From: Desulforamulus ferrireducens
GTDB lineage: Bacteria; Bacillota; Desulfotomaculia; Desulfotomaculales; Desulfotomaculaceae
Direction: 5' to 3'
Assembly (NCBI RefSeq): GCF_002005145.1
Contig: NZ_CP019698.1
Span: 1,364,001 to 1,428,000 of the forward strand
Length of the DNA stretch: 64,000 nucleotides
Position 1 is the first letter of the stretch, and the number at the start of each line of letters is the position of its first letter. The translations under genes and the position numbers were made by a program. Of this stretch, positions 46,084 to 54,541 are shown one piece after another. Under the pieces are notes generated by a model. That model did no database searches. It worked only from the letters and a program-made list of their open reading frames with translations, and was not told the origin of the DNA.

Positions 46084-46875
46084 ATGTTTCCTAAACTGGA
46101 ATGGTACCAGGCTATCACTAAAAGGGTATCACGCAGGAGGTTTAGACTGGAGGGATTGCCTCAAGAAACCCTTACCAAATTAGAGCTATTGTGCTACCAG
46201 TTTCGTTTTCCCGAAGCAAGGGCGGTGCTGGTATTGGATAATTCAGGGGCTATTTATAAGGGATTAGTTGGTTCCTACGGCAAGATCAAGGGTGCCGGTG
46301 CTTACATCGCCTTTGTGGGAGATATTGGTTTTCCCCATTACCAGGAGAAAGTTGGTTATCTAGGGGAAGGTATTATTTTAGAAGCCACCAATCTGGGGTT
46401 AGGTACTTGCTGGGTGGGAGGATTTTTCAGACCCGAGGTGGTGGCCAAACAAATCTACCTTGATCCCGGAGAAAAGGTTTTAGCCATTACACCCCTTGGC
46501 TTAACAGATGAGCAGTATTCCTTAGAAGAAAAACTACTGATGGGTTTTGCTAAAAGTAGGAAAAGGAAAGAACTGGCGGAACTTACCGCCGGAATTCCCA
46601 GTGAGCAGTGGCCCCACTGGGTTAGGCAGGCTTTAGAGGCAGCCCGCCTGGCACCCTCGGCGGTTAATCGCCAGCCCTGGCGCTTTATGGTGGAACAAGA
46701 CAGCATTACTGTTAAGTTAGATTCGCCCAAGGATAGTTACAACATTGCCAAGAGGTTGGATTGTGGCATTGCCATGCTGCATTTGGAATTGGGAGCTATG
46801 GCTGCGGGTGTAAGGGGTCAGTGGCAATACCTGGCTGGGGAGGAAGTGGCGGTCTTTATGGTAGAAAAACAATAA
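46084..46875 (+). CDS. TM1586-type nitroreductase family protein
   Basis: ATG at 46084 (MFPKLEWYQAITKRVSRRRF) follows GAGGTGATTTCA. The 263-residue protein resembles the putative nitroreductase group typified by TM1586: SRRRF near the start, EGIILEATNLGLGTCWVGGF in the middle, and a second half with LEAARLAPSAVNRQPWRFMV. It probably binds FMN and reduces a small substrate with NAD(P)H. A member of the two-domain form, it is longer than single-domain nitroreductases (about 170-200). Confidence 0.85.
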   Translation: MFPKLEWYQAITKRVSRRRFRLEGLPQETLTKLELLCYQFRFPEARAVLVLDNSGAIYKGLVGSYGKIKGAGAYIAFVGDIGFPHYQEKVGYLGEGIILEATNLGLGTCWVGGFFRPEVVAKQIYLDPGEKVLAITPLGLTDEQYSLEEKLLMGFAKSRKRKELAELTAGIPSEQWPHWVRQALEAARLAPSAVNRQPWRFMVEQDSITVKLDSPKDSYNIAKRLDCGIAMLHLELGAMAAGVRGQWQYLAGEEVAVFMVEKQ

Positions 46876-46878
46876 AAA

Positions 46879-46904
46879 GGAAGTGTTTTTACGACACTTC
46901 CTAC
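46879..46904. terminator. Bidirectional terminator
   Basis: GGAAGTGT (46879-46886) pairs with ACACTTCC (46894-46901). Lies between the nitroreductase gene and a small minus-strand gene. Confidence 0.7.
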
Positions 46905-46918
46905 CAGTTAACTTATTA

Positions 46919-47050
46919 TTAGTTCAGTGCACATTCAGGTGCGTTGGGATTAATGGCACATTTAACCTTTCTGTAGGTTTTAATCACGGGTACTACCACA
47001 AAATACAGAAACGCCATGGTCAAGGGGTTTGCAATTGCCAAATATCTCAT
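46919..47050 (-). CDS. Small membrane protein (43 aa)
   Basis: A short frame MRYLAIANPLTMAFLYFVVV continuing to PVIKTYRKVKCAINPNAPEC and ending ALN-stop. The ATG at 47050 follows AAAGGAGGATCCTAT, an excellent ribosome site, which is the main reason to accept it. It has one hydrophobic helix (residues about 8-22), then a basic stretch and two cysteines. A terminator follows. No family is recognised. Confidence 0.65.
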   Translation of the reverse strand: MRYLAIANPLTMAFLYFVVVPVIKTYRKVKCAINPNAPECALN

Positions 47051-47310
47051 ATAGGATCCTCCTTTGGTATCTTATTGGAGTCATTATATTATTTAGAAAA
47101 TTCTTAAAAAGTCGCTAGTTTGACAAATTTTTGTCATTTTACCGACGCCAAGTTCCGGAAATTACAAATCTATTAATAGCTGCAATCTATTTTAAAGGGA
47201 TAATTACGCTAATAATGTAATAAACTGTGGTTTATGGCTAAGTATTTAATGCCTTTCCTTAGCAATAGCGTAAACTTTGTGCAAAAATAAACGATGAAAT
47301 GAGGGTTAAT

Positions 47311-48138
47311 ATGTCCTTGAGAATTACAGTAGTTACTGAGAATTCCGTCACCAAAAGGAATTTAGTGGCGGAGCATGGACTGTCGCTATTAATAGAGACT
47401 GATAATTATAAACTGCTCTTTGATACCGGCCAGGGTTTAGCCCTGGAGTCTAATGTTAAAAACCTACAGATAAATCTCCAAGAAATTCAGGCCATTGCAT
47501 TAAGTCACGGTCATAACGATCATACCGGAGGTTTAAAACAGGCACTTACTTTAAGTGGTCCCAAGCCGGTTTATGGGCATCCGGGAATTTTTGACGAAAA
47601 GTACTCAGTAAATGGGGAAGGGCAATATACCCCTAACGGTATGCCCTTTGGCAAGTCTGAGCTGGAGCAATTAGGTGCGGAATTCCATTTGCAAAGGGAA
47701 CCCATCCAGTTAACAAGTGGTATCCTTCTCTGCGGTCAGGTACCCAGGGTAACAGATTTTGAGGAGCTTAACCCACACTTTGCAGTAAAAAAGGAAGGTC
47801 AATACGAAATTGACCCCCTGTGGGATGATCAGGCCTTGTTTATCGATACCCCTAAGGGATTAGTGGTGGTGGTGGGCTGCAGTCATTCCGGGTTAATTAA
47901 TATTTTACGTTACGCCCGGCAGATTACCGCGGTCCCGCTCTATGCAGTGGTGGGGGGGACTCATTTGGTGGCGGCCAATGAAGAAAGACTTCATAAAACC
48001 ATCGAGGAACTCAAGTTATTACAGGTGGAAAAATTAGCAGTTTCCCATTGTACAGGCTTTTATGCCCAAATGAAATTAAAAGAAGCCTTTGGACAAGGCT
48101 TTGTTCTGAACAATGTGGGACATACCTTTATGGTCTAA
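47311..48138 (+). CDS. MBL-fold metallohydrolase
   Basis: ATG at 47311 (MSLRITVVTENSVTKRNLVA) follows GAGGGTTAAT. The 275-residue protein has the metal-binding HGHNDHTGG motif, FDTGQG before it, and later VVGCSHSGLINI and VVGGTHLVAA, as in the 7,8-dihydropterin-6-methyl-4-(beta-D-ribofuranosyl)-aminobenzene-5'-phosphate synthase-like MBL group. The substrate is uncertain. Transcribed alone, converging on the GIY-YIG gene. Confidence 0.88.
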   Translation: MSLRITVVTENSVTKRNLVAEHGLSLLIETDNYKLLFDTGQGLALESNVKNLQINLQEIQAIALSHGHNDHTGGLKQALTLSGPKPVYGHPGIFDEKYSVNGEGQYTPNGMPFGKSELEQLGAEFHLQREPIQLTSGILLCGQVPRVTDFEELNPHFAVKKEGQYEIDPLWDDQALFIDTPKGLVVVVGCSHSGLINILRYARQITAVPLYAVVGGTHLVAANEERLHKTIEELKLLQVEKLAVSHCTGFYAQMKLKEAFGQGFVLNNVGHTFMV

Positions 48139-48144
48139 CGGATC

Positions 48145-48178
48145 AGGTGTCGACTGTGAGTATCAATCGACACCTTGT
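48145..48178. terminator. Bidirectional terminator
   Basis: AGGTGTCGA (48145-48153) pairs with TCGACACCT (48167-48175). Shared by the MBL gene and the convergent GIY-YIG gene. Confidence 0.8.
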
Positions 48179-48438
48179 TTAATTAGGAGCAGCTTTTCCT
48201 GGCGGGACAACTTTTTGATGGCCTTTTCCCTGGCCAGGGCGCTACCTTTATCATAGCCCCTTTCTACATAGACCAATTTAACAGGCAGACGGCTGCGGGT
48301 ATATTTGCTGGCCTTTCCCTGCTCATGCATCCTTAGTCGCTGCTCTAAATGATTGGTTATGCCGGTATAAAGGCTTTGATCAGCACACTGGAGCAAATAC
48401 ACCACGTAAGCAGCGCTCTTTTTTAGGTCCTCCCCCAT
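48163..48438 (-). CDS. GIY-YIG nuclease-superfamily protein (UPF0213-like)
   Basis: ATG at 48438 (MGEDLKKSAAYVVYLLQCAD) follows AGGAGGATAGC. The 91-residue protein has the GIY-YIG core: YVVYLLQCADQSLYTGITNH, then LEQRLRMHEQGKASKYTRSR and EREKAIKKL-like end (AREKAIKKLSRQEK). Single-domain members of this type (YhbQ/YazA) are widespread and poorly characterised, with nuclease activity on DNA ends proposed. The stop overlaps the terminator region. Confidence 0.9.
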   Translation of the reverse strand: MGEDLKKSAAYVVYLLQCADQSLYTGITNHLEQRLRMHEQGKASKYTRSRLPVKLVYVERGYDKGSALAREKAIKKLSRQEKLLLIKQGVD

Positions 48439-48458
48439 GCTATCCTCCTGATTAGGGT

Positions 48459-48492
48459 AAAATGGGCTGACCCGCCAGGGCCAGCCCATTTT
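48459..48492 (-). terminator. Terminator after 57-aa gene
   Basis: AAAATGGGCTG (48459-48469) pairs with CAGCCCATTTT (48482-48492). It lies between the minus-strand 57-residue gene and the GIY-YIG gene. Confidence 0.75.
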
Positions 48493-48501
48493 AATTTTAG
48501 A

Positions 48502-48675
48502 TTACTTCTTATCCTTAATCAAGTGGTCCTGCTTGGGGCAGGCACCTTTACAATCCCGATAAAAGTTGTGGCAGGTGAAAAACAGCCAACCAACTTGTTT
48601 TTGTCCGGTTTCATAATCCATTTTGGGTTCAATGGTGATGACATCATTAATCTTTTCACAAAATTTTTCGGCCAT
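48502..48675 (-). CDS. Small Cys-containing protein (57 aa)
   Basis: The frame starts MAEKFCEKINDVITIEPKMD at 48675 after AAGGAGGTTGTCTTCCCA. The C-terminal half has CHNFYRDCKGACPKQDH, four or so residues between His/Cys ligands, suggesting metal or Fe-S binding. It is soluble and lacks a signal. A strong ribosome site upstream and a terminator downstream support a real gene. The family is not recognised. Confidence 0.65.
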   Translation of the reverse strand: MAEKFCEKINDVITIEPKMDYETGQKQVGWLFFTCHNFYRDCKGACPKQDHLIKDKK

Positions 48676-48980
48676 TGGGAAGACAACCTCCTTATTAACT
48701 AATTATATACTATGAATTATATTCCAAAATTAGTTACAATACAACATTGTCACTAGATAATTCCAATCAGTTATAACTATATAAAGCATTAGATATGATT
48801 ACAAATATGACCCCCGCTTGTAAGTGTCAAAAATTGCCGTTGGTGGCAGGAACTCAGGGAAAGACCAAGAACTTTTATAAGCTTAGTTAATTGCTTTTCC
48901 ATCATTTGCCCTGGAAAGTTTAAAAAAACCTGGAAGCAAGTATAATAAAACTAAGGCTTTGCACAGAAAGGAAATAGCAG
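48676..48980. other. Noncoding divergent interval
   Basis: About 300 bp between a minus-strand small gene and a plus-strand oxidoreductase gene; it should hold promoters for both. A TATAAT lies near 48940 but no convincing -35 box at proper spacing is seen. No repeat or RNA structure was recognised. Confidence 0.4.
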
Positions 48981-50594
48981 ATGATTAGGGTATCCGGCAT
49001 TAAGTTATCCATCAACCAGGATGAAACAGAGCTGAAAAATGCTATCTTAGAAAAACTTAGGTTACCAGCCAAGGATTTAATCCAATATAAAGTATTTAAG
49101 CGTTCGGTGGATGCCAGAAAAAGCGATAATATATATTTTATTTATGCTGTAGATGTAGAAGTGGCAAATGAAGCAAAGGTGCTCAAGAAATTTGCCAAGG
49201 ACAAAGATGTGGTGCCTTCGCCCAATTTGACATATCAATTTGTCAAGACCGGTCAGCAGCCCCTCAAGCATCGGCCGATAGTTGTGGGCAGCGGACCGGC
49301 AGGCTTGTTTGCGGCCCTACTGTTAGCCATGATGGGCTACCGTCCTCTGCTGTTGGAGCGGGGTGCTGATGTGGACCAACGGACCCAGGCCGTACAAAAA
49401 TTTTGGCAAACCGGTCAACTGGACCCGGAGTGTAATGTGCAATTTGGCGAAGGGGGCGCGGGTACCTTTTCCGATGGCAAATTGACTACTTTAATCCGGG
49501 ATCTCCGCTGCCGTAAGGTTTTGGAAGAATTGGTGGCTGCGGGAGCGCCAGAGGAAATTCTTTACAGCCATAAACCCCATGTGGGTACAGATATACTGCG
49601 TGTGGTAGTCAAAAATATTCGTCAACGGATTATTGCTTTGGGTGGAGAGGTACGCTTTCAAGCCAAGGTTACTGAGATAATGGTAGAGCAGGGACAGGTT
49701 ACCGGGGTCATGGTCAATGACTCTGAACCAATACCCACCAATGTGGTGATCTTGGCCATTGGCCACAGCGCCAGGGATACCTTTGAGATGCTCCATAGAT
49801 TGGGTGTGCAAATTACCCCCAAAGCCTTTTCCATCGGTGTTAGAATAGAGCACCCACAGCAAATAATTGATGAAGCCCAATATAAGAAATTTGCCGGACA
49901 CCCCAAGCTAGGACCTGCGGAATACAAGTTAGCCTATCATTCTCCCAATGGACGTTCCGCCTACACCTTTTGTATGTGTCCGGGAGGTATGGTGGTGGCG
50001 GCAGCTTCGGAGTCAGGCGGCGTGGTTACCAACGGTATGAGTGAACATGCCAGAAACGCTGAGAATGCCAACAGCGCCCTCTTGGTAGGGGTTACGCCAG
50101 CTGATTTTGCCAGTGACCATCCCCTGGCCGGTGTGGAATTTCAACGACAATGGGAGCAAAAAGCCTTTGCCCTGGGGGGCGGCAATTACCATGCTCCGGC
50201 ACAACTGGTGGGGGATTTTCTGGCCGACAGACCATCCCAGTCCCTGGGACAGGTGGCACCTTCCTACCGCCCGGCCGTTAAGCTGGCCGAGCTTAAGGAA
50301 TGCCTGCCTTACTATGTTACAGAGACTCTCAGGGAAGCTATTGTAGAATTTGATAAAAAACTTAAGGGTTTTGCTCATCCAGAGGCGGTACTCACCGGAG
50401 TGGAAACCAGAAGCTCTTCACCCATTCGCATGGAAAGAAATGAGCAACGGGAATCTAACATTAGCGGTCTTTACCCGGCCGGTGAAGGGGCCGGTTATGC
50501 CGGAGGGATAATTTCGGCCGCTGTGGATGGTCTTAAGGTGGCAGAAGCGGTGGCGGAAAAATTTAAACCCTTTGGGGAGGGAACTTATGTCTAA
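48981..50594 (+). CDS. FAD-dependent oxidoreductase (uncharacterised dehydrogenase family)
   Basis: A 537-residue flavoprotein. Residues 1-90 form a small N-terminal domain (IRVSGIKLSINQDETELKNA) typical of this conserved family. The FAD-binding motif VVGSGPAGLFAALLLAMMGY lies near residue 100, followed by LLERGADVDQR and VQFGEGGAGTFSDGKLTTLI. The C-terminal part has GLYPAGEGAGYAGGIISAA, which closes the FAD site. The substrate is unknown. The stop overlaps the start of the next FAD gene by 8 nt. Confidence 0.9.
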   Translation: MIRVSGIKLSINQDETELKNAILEKLRLPAKDLIQYKVFKRSVDARKSDNIYFIYAVDVEVANEAKVLKKFAKDKDVVPSPNLTYQFVKTGQQPLKHRPIVVGSGPAGLFAALLLAMMGYRPLLLERGADVDQRTQAVQKFWQTGQLDPECNVQFGEGGAGTFSDGKLTTLIRDLRCRKVLEELVAAGAPEEILYSHKPHVGTDILRVVVKNIRQRIIALGGEVRFQAKVTEIMVEQGQVTGVMVNDSEPIPTNVVILAIGHSARDTFEMLHRLGVQITPKAFSIGVRIEHPQQIIDEAQYKKFAGHPKLGPAEYKLAYHSPNGRSAYTFCMCPGGMVVAAASESGGVVTNGMSEHARNAENANSALLVGVTPADFASDHPLAGVEFQRQWEQKAFALGGGNYHAPAQLVGDFLADRPSQSLGQVAPSYRPAVKLAELKECLPYYVTETLREAIVEFDKKLKGFAHPEAVLTGVETRSSSPIRMERNEQRESNISGLYPAGEGAGYAGGIISAAVDGLKVAEAVAEKFKPFGEGTYV

Positions 50595-51846
50595 GGCTCA
50601 GCATAACAAGGTTATTGTGGTGGGCGGCGGTGCAGCCGGACTACTGGCAGCCATTGTAGCAGCCAGAAACGGTGCCCGGGTGACCATATTGGAAAGAAAT
50701 CAACGAGTGGGTAAGAAGATTCTGGCCACCGGCAATGGTCGCTGCAATCTAACCAATATAGATATGAATATAAGTCATTTCCATGGTACTAACCCTAAAT
50801 TTGCCCTAACAGCCCTGCATAGATTTGATAATTATCATAGCATTGATTTCTTTGAAAGGTTGGGCATTGCCCATAAAATAGAAGAAAGGGGCAAGGTTTT
50901 TCCCCGCTCCAACCAGGCTTCCAGTGTATTGGATGTGTTGCGCTATGAGCTGGAGGAATTGGGCGTGACTACCCTGGTGGAAGCGGAGGTCAAAGATATA
51001 CAAAGAAGCAAAAATGGTTTTCAGCTAATGGTCAAGGGAGGGGAGTCCCACTTGGCCCAGGCAGTTATTCTGGCTACCGGGGGAAAAGCTGCCCCCCATT
51101 TGGGTTGCACCGGCAGTGGTTATCAGTTAGCCGAAAAACTGGGCCATCGCATCATAGAACCCTTTCCTTCCCTGGTGCAGTTAAAATTAGCTGCTCCTTT
51201 TCTTAAACAAATTAAAGGCATTAAATTTGATGGCGATGCCGAGGTGATAGTAAAAAATAAGGTTATTGCCAGGGCCAGCGGTGAAATACTTTTTACCGAG
51301 TATGGTATTTCCGGTCCGCCCATCTTTGACCTTAGCCGTTATGCGGGCTATTGGCTACAGCAGGGTCAAAGGGTCTGGTTAAAGGTCAGTATCATTACTC
51401 ATCTGGCCCCGGAGGAACTGGCAGCTTACATACAACAGCGCTTTGACTACAACCCCCAGAAAACTTTAGCCTTTAGCTTTGTTGGTATGATCAATAAACA
51501 ATTGGTACCGGTATTATTAAAAGAGGCTGCCGTTGATGTCAATAAAAAGGTTGCGGATGTTACCGCCCAGGAAAGAAATAGAATTGTAGAAATTCTGCAA
51601 GACTGGCGCTTTGAAGTAACTGGCAGTAATACCTGGACGGCTGCCCAAGTAACAGCGGGCGGGGTTGATGTTAAGGATGTTAACCCTGCTACCATGGAGT
51701 CCAGGCTGGTGCCGGGTCTGTTTTTTGCCGGAGAAATTTTGGATATAGATGGTGATTGCGGCGGTTATAATCTCCAATGGGCTTGGTCTTCCGGCTACCT
51801 GGCTGGGCTGTATGCCGCAGCCTATGTTAGTAGGGGAAATAAGTAA
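50587..51846 (+). CDS. BaiN/HI0933-family flavoprotein
   Basis: ATG at 50587 follows GGGAGGGAACTT inside the end of the previous gene. The 419-residue protein has VVGGGAAGLLAAIVAARNGA, KKILATGNGRCNLTN (the family signature) and GLFFAGEILDIDGDCGGYNL near the end. HI0933/YhiN-type proteins are FAD-dependent oxidoreductases of unclear substrate; BaiN is a bile acid reductase relative, but that activity is not implied. It is cotranscribed with the upstream flavoprotein. Confidence 0.9.
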   Translation: MSKAQHNKVIVVGGGAAGLLAAIVAARNGARVTILERNQRVGKKILATGNGRCNLTNIDMNISHFHGTNPKFALTALHRFDNYHSIDFFERLGIAHKIEERGKVFPRSNQASSVLDVLRYELEELGVTTLVEAEVKDIQRSKNGFQLMVKGGESHLAQAVILATGGKAAPHLGCTGSGYQLAEKLGHRIIEPFPSLVQLKLAAPFLKQIKGIKFDGDAEVIVKNKVIARASGEILFTEYGISGPPIFDLSRYAGYWLQQGQRVWLKVSIITHLAPEELAAYIQQRFDYNPQKTLAFSFVGMINKQLVPVLLKEAAVDVNKKVADVTAQERNRIVEILQDWRFEVTGSNTWTAAQVTAGGVDVKDVNPATMESRLVPGLFFAGEILDIDGDCGGYNLQWAWSSGYLAGLYAAAYVSRGNK

Positions 51847-51858
51847 AAAGGAGTAGGT

Positions 51859-52998
51859 ATGCCTAGATTGAAAAATCTTAGACAAAAATTGCCCTTTGGG
51901 GCGCGCATGATTAAAACAGCTATAGCGGTGATGATTTCCTTTTATATAGCCAAAACTTTTGAATTAAATGCAGTGGTGGCGGCTGTGACGGCCATTATTA
52001 ATGTGCAGCCGTCCCTGAGCAGATCCCTGCGTAACGCCATCGAGCAAATCAATGTACATGTTTTAGGGGTATGTGTTGGTCTAATGGTGGGCTACCTATG
52101 GGCTCCGGGACCTCTGGCCATGGGCTTAGCCACACCCCTGGTGATCTGGTTAGCCCTCAGATTTGGTTTTTCTGATGTGGTGATGGCTTTGGTGCCGATG
52201 GTTATTATTTTGAGTTCCCCTGAAGAGGCCTTCCTTACCGAAGCCCTCTATAGAAGCTTGGTTATCTTTATTGGCGTGGGAGCCGGTCTACTGGTGAACG
52301 GTCTGGTGGCACCGCCTCGCTATCGAGATATCTTATTAAGTAAAGTACAACAATTAAATAATCAATCGGCGGAGTTTTTTGCTGAGTTGACCGATGGTTT
52401 CCTTGCTTTGCGTCTTATGCCGGAAGAGGAGTATCAAGATAAGCGTGCTGCAGTAAAAAAACTACTCAGTGAATCAAGACAGTATCTGGAACTATGGAAA
52501 GAGCAGTTAGGTCAATCCAAAACCCCCTACCCCTGGCAGGATAAACTGATCGAAGGTTACATTGACTTTAACGCCAACCTTTATCATAAAAGCAAAGATA
52601 TCTATGAAATGACCAAAGCAAGAATAGGCTGGCGACAGCAGATGGGTTATCCCGCCATTACGCCTGAATTTGAGGCTATTTTAGCCATGCTGCAGCATGG
52701 CAAAAAGGACTTTTTAAAACTGAATGCCGAACTGCAAAGCAGCTTGTTTGATGGCAAACCGGCCAAGTACTATCCCGTTGACGATGCCTTCTGGGAAGAA
52801 ATGGGTGACTTTATTGATTTATGGCATACCAAGCTGTCCGGTGCTTACTATATGCATGCTTTGTTGTTCCTGGCGGTTGTGGCCAATAATTTAAAGTTTG
52901 CCAACCGGGCTACCAAGGAGTTCCTCAATACCATCCATGAAAACCAAGAACAAACCGATGCAACAAGTAATGTGACAGGTAGAATGGAGGAAGACTAA
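51859..52998 (+). CDS. Aromatic acid exporter (ArAE/FUSC-like) membrane protein
   Basis: A 379-residue protein, ATG after AAAAAGGAGTAGGT. The N-terminal 150 residues hold about five to six membrane helices with IINVQPSLSRSLRNAIEQIN and GVCVGLMVGYLW, as in the DUF939/ArAE family. The rest is a soluble helical domain (KKLLSESRQYLELWKEQLGQ). The family includes exporters of aromatic acids; the substrate is not established here. It begins 12 nt after the BaiN-like gene and may share its transcript. Confidence 0.85.
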   Translation: MPRLKNLRQKLPFGARMIKTAIAVMISFYIAKTFELNAVVAAVTAIINVQPSLSRSLRNAIEQINVHVLGVCVGLMVGYLWAPGPLAMGLATPLVIWLALRFGFSDVVMALVPMVIILSSPEEAFLTEALYRSLVIFIGVGAGLLVNGLVAPPRYRDILLSKVQQLNNQSAEFFAELTDGFLALRLMPEEEYQDKRAAVKKLLSESRQYLELWKEQLGQSKTPYPWQDKLIEGYIDFNANLYHKSKDIYEMTKARIGWRQQMGYPAITPEFEAILAMLQHGKKDFLKLNAELQSSLFDGKPAKYYPVDDAFWEEMGDFIDLWHTKLSGAYYMHALLFLAVVANNLKFANRATKEFLNTIHENQEQTDATSNVTGRMEED

Positions 52999-53052
52999 GG
53001 GCTTATCTCATGTTATAATGGTAAAATAATCTAGTTACCTGAGGTGATGTTA

Positions 53053-53457
53053 TTGAATGCACTGGCCCAAGAACTCCGTAAAAAACGCTTAACCTTTACG
53101 GCAGTTTTTATTGTGCTTACCCTCTTGTTTGGAGTGGTTCAGTGGCAGTGGGAGCAGGGAAACTTATCGGAAGAGCAACTGCAATGGCTCCTGCTGGCCT
53201 GGCGCTTATCCATTGGTGTCCTGTGTTTATGGTTTGGTTATGCCATTGGCCTGAACAAACAAACCACCTGGTTTATGACCATGCTGGCGGTTTTAGACCA
53301 AGTTACTTCCTGGCTGGCTTTATTATATTTTTTGTACAAGAGCGGCGTTATGTATATCAATGCTAAAAAGGGAGTTTCTGTGGCCCCCCAGGCCAAGGGT
53401 AAAGGGCCAGAGCAGTCAATAAAGGGTAAAAAAGCTGGTAAAAAAACCAAAAAGTAA
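53053..53457 (+). CDS. Small membrane protein (about 134 aa)
   Basis: TTG at 53053 (NALAQELRKKRLTFTAVFIV) fits the GAGG at 53041; the ATG at 53047 lies too close to it. Three hydrophobic segments are predicted (FIVLTLLFGVVQWQW, LLAWRLSIGVLCLWFGYAIG, MTMLAVLDQVTSWLALLYFL), followed by a highly basic tail rich in Lys. No family is recognised. It follows the ArAE-like gene at 54 nt and ends before a hairpin. Confidence 0.65.
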   Translation: MNALAQELRKKRLTFTAVFIVLTLLFGVVQWQWEQGNLSEEQLQWLLLAWRLSIGVLCLWFGYAIGLNKQTTWFMTMLAVLDQVTSWLALLYFLYKSGVMYINAKKGVSVAPQAKGKGPEQSIKGKKAGKKTKK

Positions 53458-53468
53458 TGATAAATACG

Positions 53469-53498
53469 CCTTGCTAAGCCATTCAGCAAGGTTTTCCT
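53469..53498 (+). terminator. Terminator after membrane protein gene
   Basis: CCTTGCT (53469-53475) pairs with AGCAAGG (53485-53491), followed by TTTTCCTTT. Confidence 0.7.
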
Positions 53499-53585
53499 TT
53501 GTGTATGGATTATCCAGGTTTGTGGGGAATTAAACCATCGCTATATGAACATTTTATAAAGGGTACGAGATGTGGGAGGTTAGTT

Positions 53586-54152
53586 ATGGATTTTCAAACA
53601 AAGGTATTGGCAGGGGGAAAAATTGGGGCGGCCATTCGAAGGCTGGAGGACATAGAGGAAGCTATTCGACACCCCAAAATTAAAACCATCTTTTTATTAA
53701 ACGGAGATATTAACAAGCTACCTTCCATTGTTAATCGAGTGAACAAAGCAGGGAAAATAATTTTAGTTCATATAGATTTGATTGAAGGTATTGGTAAGGA
53801 TGCAGCAGGTGTTCATTTGTTAAAAAGAATGGGAGTTGCCGGTATTGTTACCACCAAATCTAACCTGGTGAAATTTGCTAAAGAAGAGGGGCTTTTTGTT
53901 ATTCAACGTTTGTTTATTGTAGATTCTGAATCTGTTAAAACAGGTATTAGAGTAGCTAGTAATATAAAACCCAGTGCTGTGGAAGTGCTACCGGCCACCG
54001 TTCCTGCTTATGTGGTTAGTGAAATTAAGAAAGCGTTAAACATTCCGATACTTGGTGGAGGTCTCCTAAAAACCAGAAAGGACGTAGAAGAGGCCTTGGC
54101 AAAAGGGATAGATTTTGTTTCCACCAGTCGACGGGATCTCTGGGAAATCTGA
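53586..54152 (+). CDS. glpP: GlpP, glycerol-3-phosphate-responsive antiterminator
   Basis: ATG at 53586 (MDFQTKVLAGGKIGAAIRRL) follows GGGAGGTTAGTT. The 188-residue protein matches the GlpP family: FLLNGDINKLPSIVNRVNKA, ILVHIDLIEGIGKDAAGVHL, GIVTTKSNLVKFAKEEGLF, QRLFIVDSESV and PILGGGLLKTRKDVEEAL. It binds glycerol-3-phosphate and prevents termination in the leader of glp mRNAs. The glpF leader with two hairpins follows, exactly where its target would be expected. Confidence 0.95.
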   Translation: MDFQTKVLAGGKIGAAIRRLEDIEEAIRHPKIKTIFLLNGDINKLPSIVNRVNKAGKIILVHIDLIEGIGKDAAGVHLLKRMGVAGIVTTKSNLVKFAKEEGLFVIQRLFIVDSESVKTGIRVASNIKPSAVEVLPATVPAYVVSEIKKALNIPILGGGLLKTRKDVEEALAKGIDFVSTSRRDLWEI

Positions 54153-54198
54153 AAACAAGTATAACTTTAAGCGAATTATGCCAAAATTAAATTTTTTC

Positions 54199-54227
54199 TT
54201 GCATTAGGATTAATTTAATTATATAAT
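54199..54227 (+). promoter_or_regulatory. Promoter of glpFKABC
   Basis: TTGCAT (54199-54204), a 17-base spacer, and TATAAT (54222-54227), near the sigma-A consensus. It precedes the leader hairpins. Confidence 0.75.
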
Positions 54228-54267
54228 CTAATTAGAAAACTTGATATCTGGTTGGAGTTTTGGAGAT

Positions 54268-54320
54268 AACCCCCTGAATAGCTAATTTCCCTTAGCTGTT
54301 TATTGGGGGTTTATTTTATT
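54268..54320 (+). terminator. First leader hairpin of glpF
   Basis: AACCCCC (54268-54274) pairs with GGGGGTT (54305-54311), inner GCTAA/TTAGC, then TTTATTTTATTT. It lies within the leader, downstream of the predicted promoter. Confidence 0.7.
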
Positions 54321-54347
54321 TACTCTACCTGGCCGGGAGAGAGGGAG

Positions 54348-54402
54348 ACGGTTTGAACAACATTCTTTTTAGGAATGTTTGTTAAACCGTTTTATTTTTT
54401 TT
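54348..54402 (+). terminator. Second leader hairpin of glpF, probable GlpP-controlled terminator
   Basis: ACGGTTTGAACAACATTC (54348-54365) pairs almost fully with GAATGTTTGTTAAACCGT (54373-54390), followed by TTTATTTTTTTT. This is a strong intrinsic terminator 140 nt before glpF; antitermination by GlpP is inferred from gene order and the known GlpP mechanism. Confidence 0.8.
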
Positions 54403-54541
54403 CAAAGAAAGGAGTTGTGTACTGACCGAGCAATAAATGGCTAGCTGGTTGGTTTACAAGTAATACCCAGTGACAATTTAAAATTGTTCTAGTAAATTAG
54501 TTGGTACGGTAATTTATATTTCTAACAAGGGGGATAAAGAA

